From positions 104,018,047-104,082,046 of the forward strand of contig JACSVZ010000002.1 of the NCBI GenBank assembly GCA_014706295.1: a stretch of 64,000 nt of DNA, written 5' to 3'. Position 1 is the first letter of the stretch. Each line of letters opens with the position of its first letter. Positions 18,569 to 36,918 of the stretch are shown here, one piece after another. The DNA comes from Lycocorax pyrrhopterus obiensis. Lineage: Eukaryota > Chordata > Aves > Passeriformes > Paradisaeidae. A model generated the notes under the pieces. That model did no database searches. It was not told the DNA's origin and was given only the letters and a program-made list of their open reading frames with translations. The translations under genes were made by a program, and so were the position numbers.

Positions 18569-20004
18569 GTTTGAATGTTCAATTTTATAGCAGTAAGATT
18601 TTAAATAGTATGTGAAGTGGAAAATGCTAACAGATGATGATCAATTCTCACTGCTTGCTCTTAAACACTACGAAGTTTTGCTGGACTGACTGAAAATGTA
18701 TCATTGCAGGTCCATTTGGGGAGGTAAAAAAGTGGGCCTAATACCATTTCAGTGATTTTCCCAGTAAGGCAGAGTGTTTACGAATGAGGATATACCCAAG
18801 GAACTAACACAGAAATGGAAGTCTCTTTGCTGGTATATTGTGTGTAACAGCAAATTTGCATGGGTAGAGCTGTTGCTGGTTTAAGCAAGGGGCTTATGCA
18901 CATGGGGATTCTCGGGGGAGTGCTATGAATTAACCAAAAGTATAATCATTAAGAGTGTTAATGAAAATACATAAAATCTGTGCTTGGATAGCTACATTGA
19001 GAAGAACAGTACCCTTAACCTGTGGTAACTCCATGGATAAGAAATGGGGACGTCTTCTTCAGAGTCAACATGAACCTCAAAATGTGATAAATGATGGTTT
19101 ATTCCAGAAATTCTGCTTGCCATCACTTTGAGGAGTACTCTGGAGCTGTCAGTAGCAGAGGGCCCTTGGCTTCCTTCATAAACAGCATCCCTATCGCCAG
19201 AGAGAGGTGCATGTGCCTGACTTTCTGTCTCAGTTTATTGGTGTCAGATCAAGTTAATAGAGCTGGTATTCTTCTTTTGGAAAATATACACCTTGGTATA
19301 CCTAGAAACAATGTTGCCAAGTTATAGGATGTTCACACCTGGATTAGAAAAATCTATTATTTGTTACAGTTAGCTGGGTTGAGGAGTTTGGTTCAGCTGT
19401 ATGTTACCAGTCTATCTGATCTCATTTTCTGATGGTTTCTTCTAGCTACTTGTGAGGAAGAAATAAAAAGCTTATTCTAATTATGTGTAAATTAATATTA
19501 TTCTAGATGCAGTGTGGTGGAGTTATTTGGAGATGTATAATTAATTGATGTAGCTTTGCTTTCAGTTGCACACATAGGCCTTGAGAGAAGGCTGGATAAT
19601 GTATTGTAAACACCTGTATTGAGTGTTACTCTTCCGCGTTTTATGCTTTGAAAGGACAAACTGGGCTTGGTCTAACTCGTGCAGGTCTGTGGTATGGGCA
19701 GTGATGACTCTGCCTCTGTATCTCTCCCAGACACTCCCCCCTTCCACTACTGCATAATGCTGCATTGCAGGAAAGCAGGAGAGGTGTGGGAAAGCCGAGG
19801 GCTGATCACAAGTGAAGATAGACGTGTTTCCGCTGATTTATGAAACGCCATCGCTGTTTTATTTTCAGAGTAGGATGAAGCTTACTCACAAGGGAGGAGA
19901 AGTAACACGAAAGTTCTTTCTGTAAGTCCGTGATGCTAAAATTGTAAATTCTGGTTTATGGATTCCAGTTTATGGCCCCGTTAATCATTCAGAAGTGATC
20001 CATT

Positions 20005-20115
20005 TTATGTTCCAAGTATGCGTATACGTTCAAAGTAAAAGCGGGTGCTTATCTACAGGATGATATTTGCAGATTGAGATCTATACGAGAAATGATTGGC
20101 CCAGACAAAATAACT
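20005..20115 (+). pseudogene. ENOSF1: ENOSF1 relic exon (KxK motif block)
   Basis: 37 open codons. LCSKYAYTFKVKAGAYLQDD, then a divergent stretch, then IREMIGPDK, matches LCAQALKDGWTRFKVKVGAD through IIRDMIGPEK with an in-frame loss of four codons near KDGW. The KxK motif (catalytic lysine in this family) survives as KVK. The donor GTGAAT is present, but no AG lies at the expected acceptor; using the nearest upstream AG (19991-19992) would bring in a TGA at 19996-19998. Confidence 0.85.
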
Positions 20116-21183
20116 GTGAATATCATTTTTTGCTACTATACTATGTTATTTTCTATTTAAAGCCATTAGATGAAATATCTCTTATATGCATTTATTGAAC
20201 AAATATTGTTTTCTTCCTTCTTCAAATCCTGAATAATGTCAACAAATGTTGATATATTTCAATGAAGAGCAGTATTGGATATGACCAAAGTGGATGTATT
20301 ACTAAGAATTTTATCCTGTATTTCTGTGCCAGAAATTTCAGTCTGCAGTAGAACCCCACTACCAGGATTTTCTTCTAGAAGATTTAAAGTGGCTTTTATA
20401 TCCAGGGAGGCTTCCAGAGTAAAGCCTGTTAATAATTTTTAACATATATTTGGCCAAAAATAAACTGGAAAATAAGTTATTCAAACTAAAATATTTGAAT
20501 GAAAATGAAGTAGACGGAAGTCACTCATTTCTGTTTTGAAATGCTTCTCTGTTGACTGCTGTGGGTCAGATTCTTTGCCCCACATGTTCACTGACACACC
20601 ACAGCTGCTGACTTGCTCTGGGTGCTGCAGTGCAGCACAAAGCTTTCATGGGATGCCATAAATCATGAACCAGGAACTCTGTGAATACAGGATGGCAAGG
20701 ACCTGAAGAGCCTGCAGAGGAATTATGATGTAATTTTCAGATGATTCATTTCTTATAGACAGAAAAATTCTCCCTTGTGTGGGAGAGAAATGCTGCTTCA
20801 AAAACTCGTCTTATTTAAACCACTGCACTTTTTTTTTGTCAAGAAGCTTTCCTGCTGAAAATTTCAGGCAGCCATGTCCAAGTTTTAGGGTGCTGTACTT
20901 AAGTATGTGCTGCCAAGATATACTCATTCCCACAGAAGACTCTGCTCTACTTCCTACAGGTCCTGATCTGCTTGGTTTGAACCTAGTCTGGATATTGACA
21001 TAGTCATTGCAACTCTGCATAAGCACAGCCAAAAGTACAATACAGACAGAACAGCAATTCCAACTTTTCATTTGCTTTCTATTTCCTGAATTTCTACCAC
21101 TTCATAAAAATTTTGCAGTTTGACAGGAAAAATAACTCTCTAGAAACCTTCACTGTATTTGATTCTTATTTTCCTTATCCCAG

Positions 21184-21330
21184 ATGCTGAATGCAACGCA
21201 AAAATGGGAAATAAAGGAAGCAATAGAGTGGGTCACTAAACCAGCTGAGTTTAAATCCTCATGGATTAAGGAGCCAACTTTTCCAGATGAGGATATGCAT
21301 ATCCAGATGGAGCATGCAACTGTTTCAAAG
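21184..21330 (+). pseudogene. ENOSF1: ENOSF1 relic exon (DAN/EEPT metal-ligand block)
   Basis: Acceptor TATCCCAG intact. 49 open codons: MLNATQKWEIKEAIEWVTKP, SSWIKEPTFPDE and MEHATVSK, matching mammalian MMDANQRWDVPEAVEWMSKL, PLWIEEPTSPDD and GHATISK with four extra codons. The metal ligands are changed: DAN reads NAT and IEEPT reads IKEPT. The donor reads AAG|CTTGG, so GT is lost. Confidence 0.9.
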
Positions 21331-21949
21331 CTTGGAGGTTTAATATTTTATTTCACTAATACTACAGTGACTCCAGTCAGTACTGATGTAATGTTGATAC
21401 TGTTCCTTCTCGTGTTCAGAGTTCAGTTAGAACTAGTGATTCAGAATATTATTACATGTATTTGCTACAGGATCTTGACACATATTCGGCACCTGTATTC
21501 CCTCAAGAAACTAAATAAATAGTTTCTTTCTAAAAAAAAATACGTAAAAGGACTGCAATGTTTGCATAAGGAAGGCAGCCAGCATTTAGTAGGAAATGGG
21601 ACTGGACTTCTCTTTTTAAATGTGTGGTTTCCAGTGAAATTGGAAATTTGGTTCAGAATTTGTGCTCCCAACATGTTACACTTAGCAGCACTTTGAAAAC
21701 CCCAGATGTACTGTGTGTGCATTTCTTTATGGCTCTGCACACCCTGTTACATAATTCTTTACATTGCTTGTGGACAAGAGAAAGCAAGAAAAAAAAAATC
21801 AATTAAAAAGTTTTATAATATGTGTTACAGTTTCTATAAAAAACGTAGAAAACAGTGTGCTGTTACTCCATCATTTGTGCTACTCAGTAACTCCACTGGG
21901 AATTCAAAAAGCCAGAAGCAAGTCTTGAATGTTTGTTATTTCCTTGCAG

Positions 21950-21991
21950 GCCTTAACAGTGCTAGAAACTGGTGCAGCAACCAGAGAACAT
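21950..21991 (+). pseudogene. ENOSF1: ENOSF1 relic exon, 42 bp
   Basis: Flanked by TCCTTGCAG and GTGAGT, both good sites. It encodes ALTVLETGAATREH, the same 14-codon length as mammalian ALVPLGIGIATGEQ. The glutamate of GEQ, a family metal ligand, is kept as E in REH. Confidence 0.85.
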
Positions 21992-23124
21992 GTGAGTATA
22001 TGAATAAGTGCTTTGGGCTTTTTTCTAATTACTGTTTGTTTAATGAATCTACTGCATAACCTTTGGAGCAGGTGCCAAAACTCCTTTGCATGAAGTTAAG
22101 CACTAAAGCTGAAAATTACTTTCTATTTCAGCTTTTCCCCACCGAGGTTGCCTCTCTTCACCTTATCTCCCTGGTTCATTCTTCCCACATGCAATTTTTG
22201 TGAATAACCTGGAAATATCTGAATTTTTTTTCACTATTATTATGAAAGTAATTGCTAAAATTTCATATTCCTGCATCAGTGAGAAATATGAAAGAAAGCA
22301 CCCAGTGATTGTGATTGTGATTGCCCATACGAAGGGTAGAGAGGCAAGGTACAAAGATTAAATCCATGCTGCTCTGTGGAGCATACTGCAGGTCCTTGAG
22401 ACAGCTTGGATAACATCTGTGAGGAACAGTGCAGGCTGGACAATGTGGTCTGTAGAGCACTGAAGGCCTGATGAAGCTGAAAACCCCTGTTGCCCAAGGA
22501 TAATTATCCAGCTCCCATGTTCATTTTGCTCTGTGGGTTTGGTGCTTCAGTCAGTGCTGCTCAGCACAGCAGTGCATGTGTAGACATGACCCTGCAGTAG
22601 CTGTATGAAGGAGTGGGGTTTAGAGGGGAGAGGTCCCAGGCTCCTCTAATTGTACCAGCTCTATTTGTGCTACCCTAACTCAGCTGTAAATACCAAAATT
22701 CCAGGAAATCATGCTGTTAGCATGCTGCAAGTCGTCCTCTCGGTGGCACTGCCAGAGGTGCAGGAGGGCCAGGAGCATGGCTGGCAGGGCAGGTCTGAGG
22801 GAACAGCCAGAACCGACAAGTTTACCAGACAAGGTTTATGGTGCCGAGATGGCTCTGAGGGCAGGCTCTGTCCCAGTGACAGGGACCAGGGTGAGACAGA
22901 GCCCAGGGACTGCCAGCCTGCCTGTGGGGATGCAGCCAGGCCCAGGTCAAGCAGGGCTCAGCCTGTGGTTCAGGGTCTGGATCAGTGAGGCCCATGGCTC
23001 TGCACAGATGCGATCACACCTGGGGTAGCTCAGGCAGGGACTGGGGCTGTGTTCTGGGCTGAGATGGGCCCAAGGGCAGGGTTGATGGGAAAGGGCTTCC
23101 AGCAAGGCTGGGCAGGGCCAGTAG

Positions 23125-23436
23125 GAGGAAGGGGGATGTTTGGAATGATGGCATTTGTCTTCCCAAGTAACCATTGCTTGGGGAAGACAGAGGTGTAATG
23201 GGGCCCTGCTCTCCTGGAGATGGCTGAACATCTGCCTGCCCATGGGAAGCAGTGAATTCATTCCTTGTTTTGCTTTGTTTGTGTACGCAGCTTTTGCTTT
23301 CCCCATTAAACTGTCTGTTTCTCAAACCGTGACTTTTCCAGCTTCTTCCCTTCCAATTCCATCCCTGATCCCGCTGGTGGGGCATGAGTGATCAGCTGCA
23401 CGGGGCTGGGTTGCTGGCTGGGGTTAAACCATGACA
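23125..23436 (+). mobile_element. ERVL-type LTR fragment (3' portion)
   Basis: Contains GGAGATGGCTGAACA, GAATTCATTCCTTGTTTTGC, an ATTAAA poly(A) signal at 23305-23310, and the ending GGGGTTAAACCATGACA. I remember this arrangement from abundant ERVL LTRs in songbird and other neoavian genomes. Only non-coding LTR sequence is seen, with no gag, pol or env. The 3' edge (CA at 23436) is fairly clear; the 5' edge and target-site duplication are not resolved. It lies in the intron space of the ENOSF1 relic. Flanks 22730-23125 and 23437-23980 are GC-rich and unassigned. Confidence 0.65.
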
Positions 23437-24689
23437 GAGGGTCAGAGCCCAGAGTCAGGCCAGGCTTGTAGGAAAAGGTCTCCTGCAGCTGCAGGCCTGG
23501 CTCCGCACTCTGGCTTAGGGCTTGAGGCAGCCTGAGATCCCTGGCAGGCAGGATGCCACGGGGGCCAGCTGCTCCCAAGGACTGGGAGCTGCCGGGGAGC
23601 CCCACGGGGGCAGCAGGGCAGAGTCCTCGCAGCCAGGCTTGTCCAGGGGTGCCAGGGGGCAGGGAGGTGGCCCCAGCTTCAAGCGCTGGGCACCTCCCTG
23701 GGGATGGGGATGAGCAGAGGCCAGGCAGTGAGGAGAACCACGGTCAGACATGGCCCAGGGTGTGTCCAGCCAAGATGGGATGTTGTTCCACGGCCAGACG
23801 TGTCCACAGCTGTACCACAGCTGGAGGCAGGTACACCTGCCATGCAACCCAGGCAGAAACTAAGGCCTGTGGGCAGAGGGCGTGAGCCCCAGGTGAGACT
23901 GGTCATGGTGAGGTCTGTCAGTGCACTCAGTGCCCTGTCTGGCCTTAGGAGGAATTTGTCTGGTATATTTGCAGCTATTTTAAAAGGTTGAAACCTGTCC
24001 TTTCCCCCAGGGAAACTCACTGCTAGCATTAGTAGTAAGTCACTGCCATCAGCTATATTTAAATGCTTTTTGCATAAAATATTTGTAATGAGTCCAAAGA
24101 CCAAAACAAACTCCCAGATATATCATAAACAGTGAGGTGTCAGCAGACAGGCTGGTACTTTTTAGAATACCAGTCTCCAGATTAAAGTGAATTGGTTTTT
24201 ATTGCACCCATCTTTTTGCCAAGTATTGACACCAAATCTACAGAGCCAAACAATGTGAATTAAGAAATTCTCGGTTCTCTGCAGCAACTGGAAACAACAG
24301 TGATGACACTAGCATAATTTCTCTGCTGCCAGTTTCTCATGCCAAGCCCTGCTATCAAAATATTTAATTGTACTTCTCACTCTCAGCTGTTGTCTACCAG
24401 TATATAGGACACTACTTGCAGAGGGGGGTGTTTTATAATGAATGTCTAGTAGGATGGGTTTGAATTACCCATTAGTATAGCCTTGCTTTACAAATTAAAG
24501 GCCAGTTCTGAATTTTGGCTTTACTTGATGTTTTATATAACCTTTCTCTTCTTTTCACCATAGCATCTGAGAACCACATAAGCATTTACTGTATTTGTCC
24601 ACAGAATTCCCATGTGAACAAGGGGAACACAATTATCTGTACTAGAAACATGGGAAATTAATATGAGGCCTGATCTGACTGAACAACTT

Positions 24690-24785
24690 AGTCAAGCTAG
24701 AGACAGGAAATCTGTAGCACAGATAGAAATTGAATCCTGACTCTTATCCAAGTATATCTCAGCTACAAGACCGTCTCTCATCCTG
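24690..24785 (+). repeat. Ancient amniote MIR/L2-CR1-like repeat fragment
   Basis: Wording close to the common tail 'TTGCCCAAGGTCACAC...GAACCCAGGTCTCCTGACTC' of old amniote SINE/LINE tails: here AACTTAGTCAAGCTAGAGAC, ATTGAATCCTGACTCTTATC and CTACAAGACCGTC. Strongly decayed; family not assigned. Confidence 0.4.
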
Positions 24786-25537
24786 ACTGGTCTCCAGGAG
24801 GAAGAAATATTTCCTACAGCAGAATCATTGCTATTTTCACTTTAGCTGCCTCAAAATGGGAATAGCTGCTCATTCACATAGGCAAGCACATCCCAAAGCT
24901 CTGCAATCCCGAGCATGCTGAATCCTGTCCCCAGAGTGCCCCAAGCTCCTGCCTGTGGACACAGTTAGGTGACCAGAAGGGTGTGAGTTGGCTCCCAAAG
25001 GAGCCGAAATGCTAAAAAGATTTTGAGCCAGTGTGTGAGGCAATTATTTGGCAGAGCTGCCCAATCAGTTTGTGTGAGCATTACAGAATAGTCTCATTAC
25101 AAACTCGGCATCCCGAGTTGTGCACATTAAGCCCATGTCCTTGGCCTGGAATGGAACAGCCATTTTCACTTGGCATTTTCACTTCACTTTCACTTACGAG
25201 ATTCAACATCCAGTTAAGTGGCAGTAATTTCCAAACTCAGCCCAGTACAACTATGCCCTTTGGCACACATTGATTTTTATTCAGTGTACCTCAGTTCATT
25301 GTGTCAGGTGTCGTGTTCTTGACATTACAAGTATAAGCTGATCTAAATACCGACAACATCCTTCAAGTTCATCCAAATTCTCATGTGATCTCTCATTAAA
25401 ATTCAAATAATTTGGATTTATAGAGACTCACACAGGAGGGGCACTGTACAAATGCTTTTGTATGAGTTGCCAGCAGCTCTTACAATATGTTAATTTGGGA
25501 GTCTCCAGGTCTTAACTTTCCATTTTTTCCCTTACAC

Positions 25538-25663
25538 CAACAAAACAGAGTGATATTTGAACATCTTCTACAAGCCAAGGCCTTGAGTTATCTCCAAATT
25601 GACAGCTGCAGGCTGGGAAGTGTGAATGAAAGCTTGTCTGTGCTGCTGATGGCCAAAAAGTTC
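25538..25663 (+). pseudogene. ENOSF1: ENOSF1 relic exon (LQIDSCRLGSVNE block)
   Basis: The best-preserved relic: NRVIFEHLLQAKALSYLQID and SCRLGSVNESLSVLLMAKKF, almost the mammalian sequence, in 42 open codons. The expected acceptor reads TTACAC rather than TTACAG, and the sequence after KKF (CAGAGAAAG) has no GT donor. Confidence 0.93.
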
Positions 25664-25858
25664 CAGAGAAAGGCTCTGCAAAACGCAGCAGCAAGGAAAA
25701 AATCTTTCTCTCCCTATCCTTCAAGGCAGTCTGATTAGTTTCTTCAGCTGTCATGCTTGTGATTTCTGAGCTTAAGCTTGCATGCACTGCTGTAATTTTC
25801 ATTGTTTCATGTCATGCACCAAAAGGCTTTGGATGTCTTGGAGTGGCACTGTCATCTA

Positions 25859-25944
25859 TAGGATGGATTTGGGGGCCTCTGTCAATTAGTCCAGCACTTC
25901 ATAATGTTTGATCATATCCAAGTATCTGAAACGCTTGAAAACAG
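25859..25944 (+). pseudogene. ENOSF1: ENOSF1 relic exon (GLCELVQHL block)
   Basis: GLCQLVQHFIMFDHIQVSET followed by LENR aligns to mammalian GLCELVQHLIIFDYISVSAS plus LENR, with a GTTAGT donor at 25945. Upstream the PHAGGVG motif, which supplies the active-site histidine, is unrecognisable and an in-frame TAG stands at 25859-25861. Confidence 0.85.
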
Positions 25945-28669
25945 GTTAGTTATATAAAACATTCCAGTAAGAACTGACTATGGTAATTGCTCTTTTATTT
26001 CTTAACATATATGTTGCTACATGGTGGTCACAGCGTACACTGGTGTCGCTACCCCACAAGCCCACCTTCCTGTGGGCTGCAAAGGGAAGTTAGAAGGGTG
26101 GGTTAAACTTCAAGCAGGTGAATGTGAACCGTTTGTGGTTTTAAAAAAGGCAGTTGAAACCTGGGCTGCATTCCGTATTCAGACACTTCACAGGTGCCAG
26201 TCACTATGGTGACAAACTCACCAAGTCAGGCTCTTTAGAAGACTTAATTTTGATGGCTGATCAGATAGATGTTTGTCTCAAAAATTCAGCAGTTCCTTCT
26301 TTTCTGACCCGTTATCTACCCTAATCAGGTAACTAATATTCTTTGTGGTATTGCAGTAAGGGCATTTTTACAACATACCATACCACTGTCAGAAACAGTA
26401 TGGGTTGCAAAAGGTCATCTAAAAAGGTGGAATGTGGAAGTTGATATTTGACCAAAGTGGTAAGAAATTTCATTGCTATCTCCAAGTTGCTGAATGGCCC
26501 TTGGAAAGTGGAGAAATGATACAAGGATGCATCTCTCAAAAGTATCTAGCAATGTCCCATGTTTTGTCTAAAACACTGCTCTGAATATGGCCTGAAGTGA
26601 TAGGAGTCATCTTTGCAGCATGAACAGTGTTCATATTTTGTAAATCAAAATTCCTTGAGTACCTCCTGTTTATATATTAAAATTCTTCAAATATTCCTAT
26701 TTTTGCATGAAAGCTCCTAGAAGTCTCCTACCTACAAATTTTAAAATGTATTTTTACTTTTACTCACATTAAAGGGTGCTGTGTAAAGGCTTTTTACATC
26801 TTTCTGATCTTTTGAGCACCATAAACCGTCTTGGTCTTCAAGGTACAAGTATCACTTCAACTGCTATTCGTAGTAAATTGTGCTGACAAAGGGAAACAGT
26901 GAAGTTGTAATTAATTCCTATAGTAAAAACTAGGAATACTCTTCCAGCGCTGCTCTATATACTCTTCCAGAGCTATAGAGACTGGTCTGCTTATGCATGC
27001 TATGCATGTCCATACACCTAACTCCTCAGCAATTTAGGAAGAGAAGTAAATGATTCCCATTCTGAAGTCTTCTCTTGGCTAGGTATTCCTGTCCTGCATA
27101 ACCACTGAGACCACTAATTCCCACTAGTCAAGCCCTGAGGCCAACTTGATTTCACATCCTCTCTGGCTACACTTGCTGAAATGTCCTGCAGAATCCACCT
27201 TATCTGCAGTGTTACATAAAGTGGCTTCCAGCAAAAGGAACTTAACTTGCTAAGTGTAGGCAGACCTGTTAAATGAATTTGCAGCTTAATCTATTTCCTT
27301 GTACTTCTAGAGGGCTGTAGGAACACTCAAGAACCTTTAACTTATAAAAGTATGCACATGGTAAGAAGTGGCTGACAGCCTACAGCTGGGACATCCCATT
27401 AATGAAAAGATAACACCTGGACTATCTGAACTAGGTGGTTTTAGAAGGTAAGACTAGCAGAGCTGAGATGAAGTTTATTAGGAGGAGCACGTGACACAGC
27501 TCCCAGGTGTGGTAACAAGAATGCTGCTACTACGTATGAGTTCAGTAATTTGAGAGAAGACCCCAGTGTGTTCAACTACAGGCTGGCTACTGAGTGTCCG
27601 TTTAATGCAGCCTCAGAAAAGGATGAGGTTTGACCATTCCAAGCTTCTCACAGGATCTAAGCTGAAATAGCACACAGTCTGATCATCTCTCTTCAAGAAT
27701 GATAGACTACAGTGTATATTAAGAACCTTACTAATAAGCAGTGGTCTCGTTACATTTGGTGTGCTTACAACAGGCAGAGGTTTTTTTGTGCAATCTTGTT
27801 GTGTTGGGCTAAATGTCAGGAAAACAGAACAACTTTTTGTGCTACAAAAAGATTAGTCTGAACATCAGTGATCAGTATAAGGAAAATCAGTATAATGACA
27901 TATGCAAATAATTTTTATACAAAGTATGCTTTTCAAAGTTATGATTAGTTTGGTTTAAGAAAGATTCAATGGTCCTCTTTTGCAGGACCCTGAATGAAAG
28001 CACACTGATTATTAAATTCTTAGAATTATCTGAAATTGTACACTTTTCCAATATTTACCGGTTTATTGATTTTAAAATTTAATGTAAAAAATTACTATGC
28101 ATTTTTCCACATGTTCAAATATGTACTGAATATCCTATGTCTGAATATTAACCACAGATCCACTCACAATTAAATTCCTGAAGAGGAATTTTGTAAGTTA
28201 CTGCAGAAGTTACAAGGATAAGGAGAGTTGAAAGCTGAATTCTGCTACAATTTAATTAAGGAACTCCATTCCTACAAATACTATGATGTCTAGGTTTTAC
28301 TGCTCCAGGCTGCAAAATTAGCCCATATGTTTGTGGGATCTGGTTTTAAATGGTGACAGACAGCTGATTACTAATATTATCTGGTAACCTCTGTTTAACT
28401 ACAGCTCTGTTTAATTTATATCAAATTAGTCATTCCTGTAGGGCTGGGGAATAAAAAAATTGCTGCTACAGAGACATTGTGTAGAGATTGCATTTCCAGC
28501 AAGGTTCCATTAAAATCTTTTGCCTTCCTGATGGTTCATCTGTGAAGACCACAGAAGTCTGTTTTTCCTTGCCAGATGTTACCCTCCAAGACACTTTGCT
28601 TTCCAACCCTTTTTTACTACTAACTATAAAAGAACACACCAAAATTAAACATGCATCATCCCTTCCAGG
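25945..28669. other. Between ENOSF1 relic and TYMS 3' end
   Basis: AT-rich, without an intact gene. Doubtful traces of the last ENOSF1 exons lie near 26640-26690 and 27465-27520 but are too weak to call. An 11-bp repeat TACTCTTCCAG recurs with a 22-bp period at 26938-26970. Confidence 0.5.
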
Positions 28670-36480
<7,811 letters not shown>

Positions 36481-36548
36481 GCTTTCCCGCCAAGCGGCGC
36501 CGAGGGGCCGGCGGGGCGGAGCGGCACCACCGCCACCTCCTCCCTCGC

Positions 36549-36584
36549 CCATCCCTTTCCCTTTCCCCTTCCCCTTCCCCTTAC
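36549..36584. repeat. Polypyrimidine CCCCTT-type tract in TYMS promoter
   Basis: Runs of CCCTTT/CCCCTT units on the + strand (GGGGAA on the gene strand) about 160-195 bases upstream of the TYMS ATG. Mirror-like purine/pyrimidine tracts of this kind can adopt triplex or G-rich structures; function unknown. Confidence 0.75.
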
Positions 36585-36696
36585 TCCGGGGTGCGCGGCG
36601 CCGCCGCTTCCAGGGCCGCCCGCGCTGGTCCCGCACGGAGCTGTTCCCCCTGAGGGAGGGCTGGCCCGAGCACCTGGCCCGAGCCAGTGCACCGAA

Positions 36697-36918
36697 CCAT
36701 ACCGGCTCGTTTAGGTTGGATATTAGGAAGAGTTTCTTCACAGAAAGGTTGATCACATATCGGAATGGGCTGCCCAGGGAGGTGGTCCCTGGAGGTGTTT
36801 AAGGAAAAACAAGGTGGCATGTAGTGCCCTGGTCTAGTTGACCTGGTGGTGTTCGGTCACAGATTGGACTTGATGAGCTCAGAGGTCTTTTCGTACGTGG
36901 TCGATTGTGCGATTTCGT
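36697..36918 (+). mobile_element. CR1 LINE 3'-end fragment
   Basis: Typical CR1 3' sequence: TTGGATATTAGGAAGAGTTT, GGCTGCCCAGGGAGGTGGT, CCCTGGAGGTGTTTAAGG and GACTTGATGAGCTCAGAGGT, ending in a degenerate GATTNTRTGATT-like tail near 36905. It lies head-on to TYMS, starting within about 20 bases of the CpG-rich promoter. Confidence 0.85.

Larger units (their letters stand above)
14344..25944 (+). pseudogene. ENOSF1: ENOSF1 unitary pseudogene (at least nine exon relics)
   Basis: Intact ENOSF1 is an enolase-superfamily sugar-acid dehydratase of the L-fuconate dehydratase type. Its mammalian position and orientation, between YES1 and TYMS and tail-to-tail with TYMS, match this site. Relics in correct order: 14344-14459, 14859-14918, 17697-17769, 18491-18568, 20005-20115, 21184-21330, 21950-21991, 25538-25663 and 25859-25944. 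Most keep length and phase. Lesions: no acceptor AG before 20005; donor GT changed to CT after 21330; acceptor AG changed to AC before 25538; no GT after 25663; an in-frame TAG at 25859-25861 where the PHAGG motif should be; a deletion after 14918. The metal-binding DAN reads NAT and EEPT reads KEPT. A fast-evolving functional gene cannot be wholly excluded, but loss of several splice sites and of the active site argues strongly against it. I could not place the start, first exons or C-terminus with confidence. Confidence 0.86.

Noticed and set aside
22650..23990. Overlapping open frames of 80-140 aa on both strands
   Set aside because: They reflect high GC content with few stops; no domain, no splice pattern, and part is LTR sequence.
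26636..26695. Possible relic of the ENOSF1 exon with VCEYVDHLHEHFKYPVMI
   Set aside because: Correct order and some base similarity (TGTTCATATTTTGTAAATCA, GAGTACCTCCTGTTTATA), but no splice signals that fit and similarity near chance.
27465..27525. Possible relic of the last ENOSF1 exon (TEMKEESVKKH...GEVW)
   Set aside because: GAGATGAAG and CAGGTGTGG are in the right order, but the frame holds stops and the match is short.
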